Source of the DNA: Scenedesmus sp. ARA3
Lineage: Eukaryota > Chlorophyta > Chlorophyceae > Sphaeropleales > Scenedesmaceae
Direction: 5' to 3'
Assembly: GCA_004335835.1 (NCBI GenBank)
Contig: RWJK01001745.1
Span: 123,759 to 187,758 of the forward strand
Length of the DNA stretch: 64,000 nt
The notes below the pieces were generated by a model, which saw nothing but the letters and a program-made list of their open reading frames with translations, made no database searches and had not been told where the DNA came from. Below, one piece after another: positions 35,755 through 56,579 of the stretch. Both the position numbers and the translations under genes were made by a program. The number at the start of each line of letters is the position of its first letter. Position 1 is the stretch's first letter.

Positions 35755-36270
35755 GTTATCGTGTTTTGGGCCTGATTGATGAGGTTGTAAGCGGCATCAC
35801 GCGCATGCCGGCGCATGATCTGGGTGCTGCACTGGGCTGCGGGGCGCACCTGTTGAGCCGTAGGCGTGGGGCTATTGGGAGGCTTCAAAGTAGAGACTGC
35901 GTGGAGCTTAGAGGTGCTGCTGCCGCTGGCCAAGAAGTATGGCAAAGGCTTCAAGTTTGCGCCGCAGGCTTAAGTTATCGTGTTTTGGGCCTGATTGATG
36001 AGGTTGTAAGCGGCATCACGCGCATGCCGGCGCATGATCTGGGTGCTGCACTGGGCTGCGGGGCGCACCTGTTGAGCCTAAGGCGTGAGGCGATTGGGAG
36101 GCTTCAAGGTAGAGACTGCGTGGAGCTTAGAGGTGCTGCTGCCGCTGGAAAACATACGGCAAGGGTAACTTCGGGTCACAGGCCTGATGAAACAGGATGG
36201 GATCAGGCGTGCAGCTTGGATGTGCTGCTGCCGCTTGTGTGGAAGTATGGCAAGGGTGGTGTTTTTGTGC
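35755..36270 (+). repeat. Tandem copies of the TruB 3' end downstream of the stop codon
   Basis: The final about 180 bases of the TruB coding region plus about 45 bases of 3' flank recur at about 35802-35974 and 36021-36155, with a 219-base period, and a further degraded piece lies at about 36205-36255. The second copy even keeps the terminal codons and stop (FKFAPQA then TAA). The copies are out of frame with each other because of indels. Confidence 0.88.
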
Positions 36271-36442
36271 CGCCAGTTTGCGCAGTTCCATATGTTGCTG
36301 TGTCATTGCTATGAGATGAGCAATGCTCTGGTATTTGGAATAACAGAATCCAGGCCTGATGTCATATAAAAACTTGATCTGTGGGCGGTGTTTGAGCTGC
36401 CAGCTCTACTTCCTATAGGGTAGTGATCAGGGTCATCAGGGT

Positions 36443-36688
36443 GATGGATACAGACGGAGTCCTCCGCATTTTGCTTGAACAGAACTTTAGAAAACCATTT
36501 GCTTCTGTTTTTTTTTTTGCCATCGTCAGGACAAGATCCGCATCGACCTTCCGAGGTTTGGAAGATATCCTTGGAGTGGCCTAGCTATCGTCCGTTACAG
36601 CGAGATAGCAGCAGAGCTGCCAAAGAGACAACTTACTTTTGGTTCATTACCAGCAAACATCGGAGAGTGCCGTTCAAAGCCATCGTGA
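36443..36688 (+). other. Possible orphan coding exon, unrecognised
   Basis: After a strong pyrimidine tract (a run of about 12 T) and CAG, 36530-36688 is open for 52 codons ending in TGA and reads like coding sequence (DKIRIDLPRFGRYPWSGLAI). An ATG at 36443 and a TATAAAA-like stretch near 36366 lie upstream, but no clean donor joins them. It could be a small gene, a terminal exon or a transposon relic. I do not recognise it. Confidence 0.25.
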
Positions 36689-36881
36689 TGTTGTAGCGCG
36701 AGTGTCAGAAGGGGTGCAGCAGCAGACGGTGCGTAGCAGATTGTCTGGGCGCTGAGTTGGGTAAGGAGCGATGTACAGACATAGCCGGTGACGTATCTCC
36801 TGCTCGTGCTGCTGCAGGCCAAATCACACGCTGAACAGCTGCAGCAGCGGCTCTGACAGCAGAAGCACCACCAGCAGCAGG

Positions 36882-37724
36882 ATGGACAATAAGCAGCAAA
36901 TATCTGTCAGCTTGCACGACCCCCTTATATTTGGGCCCCTGCTGCGTCATCCCAGCATCAGCCAGGACCAGCAGGCTGTTGCAGCACTGCAGCAAACATC
37001 CAAGCAGCTGCAGGCAGCAACAGCAGGACTGCCTGCAGGACAGCTGCCTGCAGGACAGCTGCCTGTGGTGCTGCATACAAACCAGCCGCTGCAGGCACAG
37101 GCGCTCGTGCAGTGGCTGAAAAAGCATGCAGGACTGCTGATCTCCTTGGAGCTGCAGCTGCCGTTTACGTGTCCCAACAATGGCCGCAGGCGTTGGGCTG
37201 CAGGCATAGCAACAGCACTGGGTGATGCGCTGCGCCATGCAGCAGCAGCTTGCCCCATACAGCTGCAGTCCTTCACACTCAGCGGAAGCACAGCATGGTT
37301 GTGTATGCTGCAGCAGCTGCCAGCAGCACACCTGACGCAGCTGCAAGCAGAAATGAACTTCGAATGTGGCGCCAGCATGCAGGCAGTTGCAGCGTTGACC
37401 AACCTACGGCGCCTGGAGCTCACCAGCACAACATCAGCAGCAGTAAGCTATGTGCCAGATGATGTGCTGGCTCCGCTTGCAGCAGGACTGCAGCAGCTTA
37501 CAGAGCTGCGCATAGGGCAGGTGAGACCCAGACAGCTGCAGTACCTTCCGCCCAAGCTGCAGCAGCTGCATGTCGTGGTAGACCTGTGCAGGAAGCCGCA
37601 GCTGCTGCTGCAGCTGGCCAGCTGGGTTCAGCAGCATGCTGGTATCATGAGGAGCCTGGAGCTGCTCAGGGGCCCAGAGATGGAGAGGAACCTTCCCAGT
37701 TGGAATGCAGCCGCCGCCGCCGCC

Positions 37725-37761
<37 letters not shown>

Positions 37762-38978
37762 GTGGAGCGCCCTCAACTCCTGCTGCTGTCGGAAGCTTGC
37801 AGCTGCAGTCGTTTAGCTGCAGCCTCGCCGGTCCGGCGCTGCAGCACCTGCCAGCAGCCAGCCTCACAGCACTGAGCTGTCAGTTGGACTGGAGGGCTGC
37901 GGCGCATGTCGCTGCGCTGTGCAACCTCACCAGCCTTCGTAAGCTTGTGCTCAAGTCAACAGGCGGCCGCAGCAGCTGGATGGCGCCTAACGCGCTGGCA
38001 CCGTTATCATCTCTGCAGCAGCTTACAAGCCTGCAGCTAGGCGGTGTGCACAGGCGGCAGCTGCAGCAGCTGCAGCTGCCGCAGCTGCAGGAGCTGCAGC
38101 TCCTGATGGAGCCACACATGCAGTGCGCGCTGCCGCAGCTGCGGATCGGCCACCTGACTGGGCTCACCTCGATGCGGCTGTCAGATTCAGCCGCGGGGTT
38201 GCAGGCTGGCGACGAGCTGCCGCCAAAATTGCGGGATCTGGAGCTGGTAGTGCCTGGCCATGGGGAGGGCTGCTGCAGCTTACAGCCGCTGCTGCAGCTG
38301 ACAGGGATGCGCAAGCTGCGGCTGCTGTTGCGAGACGTGCCTCACGGCTCCAGGGACGCTGTAGGGCAGTTGAGCAGGCTGACTTGCTTGAAGGAGCTGG
38401 AGCTGGAGTACATGTGGGGGCGGCAGATGCGTGCTGACGAACGCAGGGCACCGCAGGCGGCAGCAATCTCTCTGCAGTTGCAACGGCACGCATGGCAGCA
38501 GGAGGCTGCGGTGGCAGCAAGTGTCTGGCAGCAGCTGCCGCTGAAGGCGCTGGTGTGGAGCTCTGAGGACGTGCCTGCTGCTGTGCTGCAGCGAGTTGGT
38601 GTGCTGACGGGGTTGACACGCCTCGGGCTCCGTGCTGGCAGCACCAACTGGAGTCAGACCTGTCGAGGCTTAGAGGCAAGCCCTCAACAGCTGGCAGCTA
38701 TGCTGCAGCAGCTGAAACTGCTGCGCGTGCTGGCTTTGACGGTGCCTGACGAAACTGATGATGCTAGTCCGTGGCCGTCCAGCGAGGTTGAGGGTGTGGC
38801 AGCACTGTTGCAGGCTGTTGGCGAGTTGAGCATGCTTGAAGACGTAAATGTGCGGCTGCCTGTTAGGCTTGAAGAAGGCGCAGTGCAGCAGCTGTCTGGC
38901 ATGCTGCCGCAGCTGCTGCCCCGTCATTGGCAGCCCTACTGCCAGGTGACCGCCGCTGAAGTCAGCATCCAGCTGTAG
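36882..38978 (+). CDS. Single-exon LRR protein
   Basis: An intronless 698-residue open frame starting at ATG 36882. The N-terminus has a helical block (QQAVAALQQTSKQLQAATAG) followed by ALVQWLKKHAGLLISLELQL. This has the same layout as the start of the tandem LRR genes at 7-15 kb, so it is a distant member of that family. Many LRRs follow (LTNLRRLELTST, LQQLTSLQLGGV, LTGMRKLRLLL), with a poly-Ala interruption near residue 285. The end is at TAG 38976-38978. There is no membrane segment or kinase domain. The function is unknown; an F-box-like adaptor role is only a guess from the layout. Confidence 0.85.
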
Positions 38979-39680
38979 CCTTGCATCAAATGGGGCTGAT
39001 TGCGTGTGCATCTAGAGCGCGTGCTGCATGTAGGCATCAGCTGCAGCGCGTCCTGACCCAGTCACTGCCTGAAAGTGTTGCCGTGGTTGGCCGTATCAGA
39101 ATTATCGAACAGCATGGTAACAGCACAGCTGCTGGCGCCTGCTTTGTGTACCGCTGTGGCTCAACATTCGCCTTGGTAACAAAACATGAACACAGCACTA
39201 GCCTTTATGAACAAACACAGCAACAAGCTCTGACGCTGCGCGATCCAGGCATGCGGCACTGTTGTTTTACAACTCACAAAGCTGGCAGCGGCAGCTGAAG
39301 CCTGTGTAGTACACTGTGCAAATAACAGTCAGGCTGTCCCAGCACATCGTACAACGGTGCCAACTGCGGGTGCATACTGTGGACTCCACAGCAGGCGGGT
39401 GGTGCCACCAGGCTGAGCCTGCACAGCCGCACAAGATCCTGACTTGAGGTGCACCCTTTTTGAAGGATGCAATGCTTCATGTTACTGAACAGCTTTACAG
39501 TGGTCCATGTATGCAAACATCCTGCTGGTGAATGTCATCCCCTCACAGTGAGATGGTGCCAGGACCCACATATCAATCTCTTCTAGAAAACGCAAAGCAC
39601 CCATCCTTATCACCTTCACATTTGTAACCATCAGCGCGTTGCTCCTCCGCTACACTATGGTACACTGCACGCCGCTGCTC
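38979..39680. other. Intergenic between convergent LRR and MCM8 genes
   Basis: About 700 bases holding both 3' flanks. No gene is supported. Confidence 0.5.
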
Positions 39681-49446
<9,766 letters not shown>

Positions 49447-50150
49447 GGCTTTAACAGCTGGCGTTAGGCTATTTTTCTAGTTGTCAAGAGCCTGTTGCTG
49501 GAGTATAATCAGCCATCTGCACGAGCTGCTGCATCAACTAAAGTGAGCTGTGCTGCTAAGCAGTGCTGCGGCATACCGCCTGGACCAATTACTATCAAGC
49601 CATGCAATCAGTTGCAATTATGTCAGTGCAATTGGAGCGATCATGGCAGATGAACACTCGCCGTAGAAAGGATTGTTTGGTTCATTTTGAACCATGTCAT
49701 TAGGGCTCTTCACCGTTGTTGTTGTCGATGTCAGTGCGTATGAGTGTTTGCTGCGGTTTGGTCGCTGCATATTGTATCTCCAAAGACACAATCAACGGTT
49801 GCCCTGGTGCAACACGCTCGACTGCCGAGTGCGTCATCCCCTTGGGTGTAGGACTGTTGCTACCATCACTACGTTGCAGTTCAAGTACGCAGGCCGTTGA
49901 AGGCAGCACACTGAACATCATTTGATACGGTTTTCTACATTATTGCTGTCTGATACAGAGGTCGCTGCAAGGCAGCAGTGACAGGGAGACAGCAACAGCA
50001 ACAGCAGCAGCAACAGCAACAGCAGCAGCAACCACACTGGCAACAAAAGAAACCACCATAGCTAGCAATAGCAATAGCAGCTGCAGTAGCATGGAGCAAT
50101 GGCTGGCAGGTGGCAGCTGCCTGCTGTCTCTGCTTCTGGTACTTTCAACC
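49447..50150. other. Divergent intergenic region upstream of MCM8
   Basis: Probable promoter region of MCM8 and of the + strand membrane gene. A 73-codon frame at 49700-49921 (-) and an overlapping frame on the other strand both look weakly protein-like; neither can be preferred, so neither is called. Confidence 0.35.
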
Positions 50151-50157
50151 ATTGCAG

Positions 50158-50712
50158 CAGGCAAGCTCAGGCCTTGGCATGCCTTACCAAGCTTGGCATT
50201 GCATTTGGCACCGTCCTGCTTCGGCCAGCAAGCTGGCAAACAGCAGTGTCCGAGGTGTTCCTCTCCCACATGGTTTGACATGCTTTTATGCTGCACATGC
50301 AGGCTGGCTTGTCCTGTGGCACACAACTCTCAAGGACATTGGTTTCTTCCGGGAGATCATGGGCCTCAACAGGTGCACTGAACAGCAGGAGCAGTAGCGT
50401 CTCATTCGTTCATGCCATGCGTTTGCATCCTTTCACATGCCACACTGCTGCAGAGCTGCGTGACATGGCAATAACACCCACAATAGCTGCACCTGGCAAG
50501 TACACAGCTGCTGTTGTATTTTGTCTGTGTACACCGCACACTCAACATCTGCAATGTTCTGTCTTGTCAAGTGCAGGCCCAAGCCTGAAGTGAAAGCACA
50601 AAGGCAAGCTTCCATGAAGGCTGAGATTGAAAAGATCAAGGTGAGGACGGACGCCAGCAGCAGGTGCAACCAAGGCTTGCCTAAACAGGCAGGAGGGATA
50701 AGGTTTGTTGGC

Positions 50713-50746
<34 letters not shown>

Positions 50747-51131
50747 ATTGCTGCCAGCACATCACCAGCAGCTGGTCTGCATGCAACTGGGAGGAGCAAT
50801 GATCTGTGGGTGACAGCAACAGCGAGCATGCAACGGACAAAACCTAGTAATCGTTTTGTCCGAGTAGGATACAGTCTTTCAGCGCCAGAGCCAGCTTCAG
50901 TCCTGCTTACATGTTGTAAAATGAAAACTCTCCCTCTGCAACTGGATGCGCATTCCTTGTCGAGCTCATCATGCTAAGATGCGCCTGTAATGATGCTTGA
51001 TCGGTTTGCTGGCTTTTCTTGTGCCACTGCAGAGGCAGCACAGCAGGTCTCGCACTGCCTCTGTGCGGTCAGCCAGCCGACCAGACCAGCAGCAGCAGCA
51101 GCAGCAGCATGCGGTGCCTCAAGGCAGTTGA
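50158..51131 (+). CDS. Unrecognised membrane protein with SR/Q-rich tail, start unresolved
   Basis: Coding segments fit together: 50158-50264 (LTKLGIAFGTVLLRPASW, SEVFLSH), 50265-50372 (AGWLVLWHTTLKDIGFFREI, MGLNR), exon 50577-50640 (RPKPEVKAQRQASMKAEIEK) and exon 51033-51131 (RQHSRSRTASVRSASRPD, seven Gln, stop TGA). Phases of the last three segments close. Between the first two the frame moves by one base near 50262-50280 without a plausible intron, so an indel or an error is likely. No convincing first exon with ATG was found. Hydrophobic stretches suggest membrane insertion, with a charged, Ser/Arg-rich C-terminal tail. I do not recognise the family. Confidence 0.5.
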
Positions 51132-52636
51132 GAATGGCGTGCTCATTTGGGCTCTGCTGCCTACGCATTCAAGCAGCTTCATCCCTGAGTTAGCACATCA
51201 GTGACGGCAGTGCTGGAACGCCTTCAATGTGCCACACGGCAGCCGCCAAGCTGCATGCAGTAGTGGCATGTTCAATCCCTTTACCCCCACGCCTCCTTGC
51301 AAGCAGCAGCTTGCGCCGTCGCCGCAGCTACCAAGTTATGCCTGCGACGTGGCGTAACAGTGGAGGTATGTCCTCCAGCAGGTTTGTCAGAGCCCTCGTG
51401 ATGAGTGGCATTTGTATGTCGCGCTAGCTATAGCCTCGCGCAGAGTCTCAGAGCACAGCTGGCTGTGTCGCAGCTGCGCCTCAAGTGCCATCTGTGCTGC
51501 TGTGGAAACCGTATTACCGTGATGCAACATCATCCAGCTTACATCACGGCAGCTGCATGCAATTCTGGCGTGCACGGTAAACAGCCACTGCACTGTTACA
51601 GGGGTTTGCAGCTGCCGCATGTCACAGCTCTTGCACACCTATTGATTGTCACCATCTATTGCTTGATGGCCGTTGCATTCCTCGCAAGATGGGTTTTTGC
51701 TGGTTGGGTTGAAGTCCCTGATACCTCAGCGCGGCTGTTATCTGCTGCCAGCGCTGTGCAGTGTGTGAAGTGTGTCTGGGACCTGCATCTTTGTGCTGAC
51801 CTTCTCACAGTGCAAACTTCATGTTATAACAGTGCTGCAGTGACTGTAGAACACGTACAGCTTGAAGTTGCACAGCATCAGGCAGTACACAGCAGCTCTT
51901 GCTCTATGGCGCTGTGCAGCATGTGGTGTTATTGCTTCTTTGTTATCACAACAGGTCAAGGCTTGTCAAAATGGTATGGCCTAGCACAGTGTGCCGTTTG
52001 CTTGGCTCAGTTGGCGGCCTGCATTCCATGCAGCGTGCAGCATCAATGTGCATTCCATGCAGCATGCAGGATGAAGGCAGCAGGCACAGCAGCAGCACCA
52101 TTGCAAGGAAGCATGCACAGCATCAGCACAGCTTGGCGTTCAAATGTTTATTCACAACAGGCTTTTGATGTTTGAGATGGCATCTGCCCAGTGTGTGCGT
52201 GCATCGCTTGTCGAGGCTATGCACCTAATCAGGCACTGCACGTACCCGTCATGACACCCGGGCTTCTTGTCTCTGCGCTGTGTTGTAATAAGTGCCGCGA
52301 CACTTGCTGTTTACATATTCTTCTATGCTTGACCCATTGAATGTCGACTCGAGAAGATCTGGCTGAAAACGCAGGCCCGCGTGATCCTACTGCTAATTGA
52401 CTACAATCACGATTCAGCAATCTACGCTGTTTCAGACAGCACCTCGACTTATTACTTACCCTGAAACACCTACAATCAGGCATCAAAGCCTGCGTCTGTC
52501 CGTGTGTGCTGCTCTGCTTTCGGCGTATCCTGTTCTTGTGGCGCGAAACTGAAGAGCGTGTGCATCACACGTCTCTACCAGAACGATTCAGCGTGAATTT
52601 TCTATTAGTACGACTAAGTAGCGTTTAAGCAGCGTC
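51132..52636. other. Region without a confident gene
   Basis: A 256-codon open frame (51405-52175, +) spans much of this stretch and is cysteine-rich. It shows no family motif, and a second frame at 51899-52168 looks equally coding-like. It may contain exons of an unrecognised gene, but no phase-consistent model could be built. Confidence 0.3.
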
Positions 52637-54513
52637 ATGGCCCGAAGGACTGCCGCTTGCTGCTTGCTGCTGCTGGCAGCCATGGCAGCAGCAAGCCTCT
52701 GCAGTGCAGCACGGCTCCCAACTCGGCAGCATCGCGGGCTGTTGGCAGTAGCAGCATACACAGGCCCCAGGCAAGCAGCAAAGCCGCTGCTGGGGCTTGA
52801 CCGCGCAAACAAGAAGCTGCGGGTGCTGGCATTTGGGGACTCTATCACAGAGGGCTGGATCAACAGTGCTTATACCAAGGTGAACAAAGTGGCAAAGCCG
52901 CAGCCAATCAACTTGGACTCTCAGTCAGTGGTTCGTGCACATTCACGTGTGTGTGCTTACCCTGAGTTGTGCTGGTCCACCTTTGATGCGTGGACCCCAT
53001 CCTTGCAGCTCACTGCAGCGGAGGATGTGGCAGCCAACGCGTCTTAGGCGTGCCAATTACGCCGCTTGAATCCTTGAAAACTAGCAGCCAAACAGTGGCC
53101 TGCTGTGCTGCGGTGCTGCATCTCACTGCAGCAGGCAACCAAAATGCATTGGGCACGCCAACTGCCTCGCACGCATGCCTGGCAACTAGCAGCCAAGTAA
53201 TTCCTGCTGGCCTGCTGTTCTGCGGTGCTGCAGGTGCCCTGGAGCCCCCGTGTGCAGGAGAAGCTGCAGCAGAAGCTGGGCGGAGACTGGAACATTGAGG
53301 TGGTCAATGGAGGTACGCAGCAGCTCATTACACCCACCCCATACGCTACATTTTCCTTAAACACACAAGTTGGTTTTGCTCATCCAGCACTTGCCACAGC
53401 TGCGTCAGACACACAAGATTGTTGCCGCCTGTTGGCACGTGTGCCTCAGTACCCGCGGCTGCCTGCGCGCTGCGCAGATGAGCTTCTGCATTACCAACTT
53501 TTCAGAAACGCGGTCTCCATGCGTCTGATCAAAGTACCGCGGCATGTCCCTGCATGCAGGCGTGGGCAGTGCTGGCGTGCTGGACCGCCTCAACGACGCC
53601 TTCCGGCAGCAGCTGTCAAGCGCCAGGTCAGCCGGCCGCCCCTACCACTTCATAACCTTCGAGGCAGGCATCAACGACCTGCTGCTGCAGAACAGGAACG
53701 CACCTGAAATCTTTGAGCGCATGAAGGAGCTGTGGGCGCTCGCAAATGCAGAGGGCTCCACTGTGGCTGTCATCCCAACGCTGCCCACTAATGTTGCGTG
53801 AGTGGTGGCTTTACATTTGAGTTGCAGGAGGGCAGCGATGTACAGCAGTGCGTGTCGATCACAGTCTCCAGTTTTCTGGCAGCAGCTATCTCTTTGCATC
53901 CGCGCCAACCTTGCTTGATGCCAGCATGAGCAGCCAGCTGGTAGCTGTGGGTGCTGGCCAATGCAGAGGGATCCACTGTGGCTGTCATCCCCACCCTGCC
54001 CACCAACGTTGCGTGAGTGGTGGCTGCAGATTGGACTTGCAGGAGAGCAGCGGTGTACAGCAATGCACGGCATCTGCCAAACTGCTACCTGACAGCAGCA
54101 GCATTTGGCAGCTTGCGCAGTTGACTGAAGGACATGGAGCGGAGCAAGCACCAGCTGCCACTACATGCATACTGCGTTGGCATTCTGCTGCTACTGATTA
54201 ACACCCTGCTACTCTGCTGTGCTGCTGCTGTGGATTGCCTGAACCCAAACACCAATCGCGCCCTTGCAGCGGTGAGCGGGAGCAGCAGCGCCTGGCGCTG
54301 ACAGCCAAGGTCCGGGAGTACGTCAAGCAGCAGCGCGCTGCTGGCAACAAGGGGCTGTTCATCATTGATGTGGAGCAAACCTTTGCCTACCTCAGCTTGT
54401 CACCGGAGCGCCGCGCGCAGCTGTTTGACGATGGCGTGCACCTGACGGTGTACGGGTATGAGTTGCTTGGCGACCTGGTGACACAGGGCCTTGCAAATGC
54501 CATGGACCTGTAA
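52637..54513 (+). CDS. Secreted SGNH/GDSL-type hydrolase
   Basis: An esterase, lipase or acyl-hydrolase of the SGNH fold. Exons 52637-52879, 53234-53312, 53560-53797 and 54270-54513 close in phase to 267 residues. The N-terminus is a signal peptide (RTAACCLLLLAAMAAASLC). Block I is FGDSITEGW (nucleophile Ser about residue 69), block III GINDLL and block V DDGVHLTVYGYELLGD (catalytic Asp and His). The length is normal for a small bacterial-style SGNH esterase. The substrate is not predictable. The intron after exon 3 contains a second copy of the exon end with donor. TGTAA overlaps the stop codon region at 54509-54513. Confidence 0.88.
53944..54068 (+). repeat. Duplicate of SGNH exon 3 end plus intron start
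   Basis: About 120 bases repeat 53733-53852 at a distance of about 211 bases, including the donor TTGCGTGAGTGG, and keep the coding of NAEGSTVAVIPTLPTNVA. The copy has no acceptor of its own but offers a second donor. Confidence 0.9.
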
Positions 54514-55260
54514 CATGACAGCATGTTATGGTGCAGTGCTGCTGCTGCTGCAGGTTATGTTGCCGGGCATCGATACCATACAGCATAGGCATCACGGCAT
54601 GAGTTGTGCTGGTGTCAGATGCCTGCAGGCATCACTTTGAACAGGGTTGACATATGCAGACTAGGGCGTTTCTGTTGTTTAATGCAACACCCTGAACTGA
54701 AGGCATTTAGATTGCGTGCACACTTGCCAAAGCGCACTGTGCATGGACCATGCAATGTTACTTTCGTCCTATGTTGCGCTGCACCTCCGCATACCCAGGT
54801 CTAGGTGTTTCGGCCTTCCAGTGTAGAAGAATTCTTGTTGTTAGGTTGTTGCCGCTGTGAACCACAGCAGTTGCTTGAGGCGGTGTAGCTTTGTTCAGTG
54901 CACGCATGCCGCATGTATCGCATTCAATTGTTTATGACTGCTGACAGCCGCGTCAGCCAAAGCACAGACATACATGCTCTGTACACGCATCAAAGCATTT
55001 ACATTCAGCCAAAGAGTCACAGAGGTGCCATTTTATGCATGTCAACAGTCATGCACATGTTGCCTGGAAATCATATACACCATGCTTTGCGGCAAGGGAG
55101 CAGACTAGAACGGATCCTAGACTACATCAGGTGCGTGCAGTCAGTCTGCTTTCAGCAGTGGCTGCGTCTGCATATGCAGCTCAACCACCTGCTTATTTTT
55201 GCTGGTCCTCCCATTTGCTCAAATGTTGCTTTGTGAACTGGCAAATTGTGTGAATTGCCG
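54514..55260. other. Intergenic downstream of the SGNH gene
   Basis: No gene is supported; only short open frames without motifs. Confidence 0.45.
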
Positions 55261-55429
55261 ATTGGGCTTGTCAAGCGTCATTGGCAGCACAAAGTCATGT
55301 GATGTACATCAAACTTGACTGTGAGTCGCTGGTACCGCATATGATTAGGCCTAATCACCTGCAATACCAGCCATTCACAGTCAAGTTTGATGTACATACA
55401 TGCCTTTGTGCTGCAAGTGACAGCCCAAT
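55261..55429. repeat. Large imperfect inverted repeat with palindromic centre
   Basis: A left arm of about 74 bases (55261-55334) pairs with the right arm 55365-55429; the inner about 50 bases match almost perfectly (CATCAAACTTGACTGTGA and its complement). The loop contains the perfect 16-base palindrome TGATTAGGCCTAATCA (55342-55357). It resembles a foldback or MITE-type element, but no clear target duplication was found. Confidence 0.85.
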
Positions 55430-55448
55430 GTAAAGAAGTTGATTGCAA

Positions 55449-55708
55449 TAATAATAATAGTCTTCTTGTAAGCCATACCTTGTCATCGGCATCGGCAACC
55501 GCGCCCCGTACGGAGCGGAAACTACGACTATTATTGCCTCTCTATTGGTGAGGAGTAGACCACCCAGACCCCCTCACCGCCTTCACCAGGCAGCAGGTGG
55601 GGGTTACCCATACGGTTGGCTGCGTGTCTGGCAGAGCTGGTATGTATGTAGCCAGCAATCGACGGAATCCTGCGGAGAGCCGCGAGGACATAGCAGTATC
55701 CTTCCTTC
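55449..55708 (-). mobile_element. 5'-truncated LINE insertion with 14-bp target duplication
   Basis: The minus-strand insertion is bounded by GAAGTTGATTGCAA on both sides (55435-55448 and 55709-55722). Its 3' end is an ATT-type tail (55449-55458). Reading on the minus strand, an open frame passes through most of the element and stops at 55531-55533 (ends VWVVYSSPIERQ), followed by about 80 bases of 3' UTR nearly identical to 16057-16139. I infer the last codons of a LINE ORF plus 3' UTR. The ORF part is too short to name a clade. Confidence 0.8.
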
Positions 55709-55722
55709 GAAGTTGATTGCAA

Positions 55723-56579
55723 GTATGTTGTGCACTGTGCAGCGCAGCTTGCGTGGCTGCACCGACATCATGATGGGCGGTGTTCCTGTTGTGTAACACC
55801 ACAACGTGACACCTGTAACTTATCAAATTGTGAGCATCCCCAGCATCCTGTTTCCATCCAAACCATACATCAACATCGGCACAGCATGCCAGTTTGCGCA
55901 CTGTGGATCAGCCAAGGTTCAGCACGTGGCGGCGCGCAGGTTTACAGCATAACACAGCTGTACAGCAAAACTGAAATTACCAATCTCTGCACTGCGAGCA
56001 GGTTCACTGGCCCTGCATCCTGAGGAAGCACGGCCTGGCAGCACTAGCCTGCCAGGCTTCCAGTGAGAAGGTCAGTATCATTGCACCATGGCTTTGCATA
56101 CAGATTTACTGTTCTGCCCATTGGCAGTCCTAGGACCATTATTTCCTCTTTATAGCATGGTGAACTGTACATGTTGAGGCTTGACGTTCACTTCACGTCT
56201 GATGACACCTTGTGCGTAGCCACCTGGGGCACTTTGGCGGGCAGCACTCAAACTGCTGCCACCCAAATAGCTTGCATGCACCCTTCTGTTTTGTTTTATA
56301 GTTCAAAAGAGCTGAAAATAAACAAGAGACGTGTTTATGGCGCCAGAACGTCGCGATTTCATATTAACATATTCTGGAACACCCTCCAGAGTCTTCGCCT
56401 GCTTCTGACTAGTAAGAAGGCCGTCCCTGCTCCTGGTTACCTTTGTCTTGACCTTTTGTTGCTGTACACCTGCTCAAGGTCCCTGACCTGTTGCTGCCCT
56501 TGATTTTGCTGGTGGCTGCACTGCCTGGTCGTGCGTTCACGCTGCACACACCCTAGGCAGTCGATCAGCTTACAGAACA
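55723..56579. other. Intergenic upstream of dnaJ
   Basis: About 850 bases without a supported gene. The region directly before 56580 should hold the dnaJ promoter and 5' UTR. Confidence 0.45.

Noticed and set aside
51405..52175. 256-codon open frame on the + strand
   Set aside because: No recognisable domain; another frame is equally plausible and no phase-consistent exon model could be made. Reported only as an unresolved region.
55449..55708. MITE interpretation based on the AATAATAGTC inverted pair
   Set aside because: The element has a 14-bp target duplication, a simple-repeat tail, different truncation points in its two copies and an open frame, which fits a LINE better.
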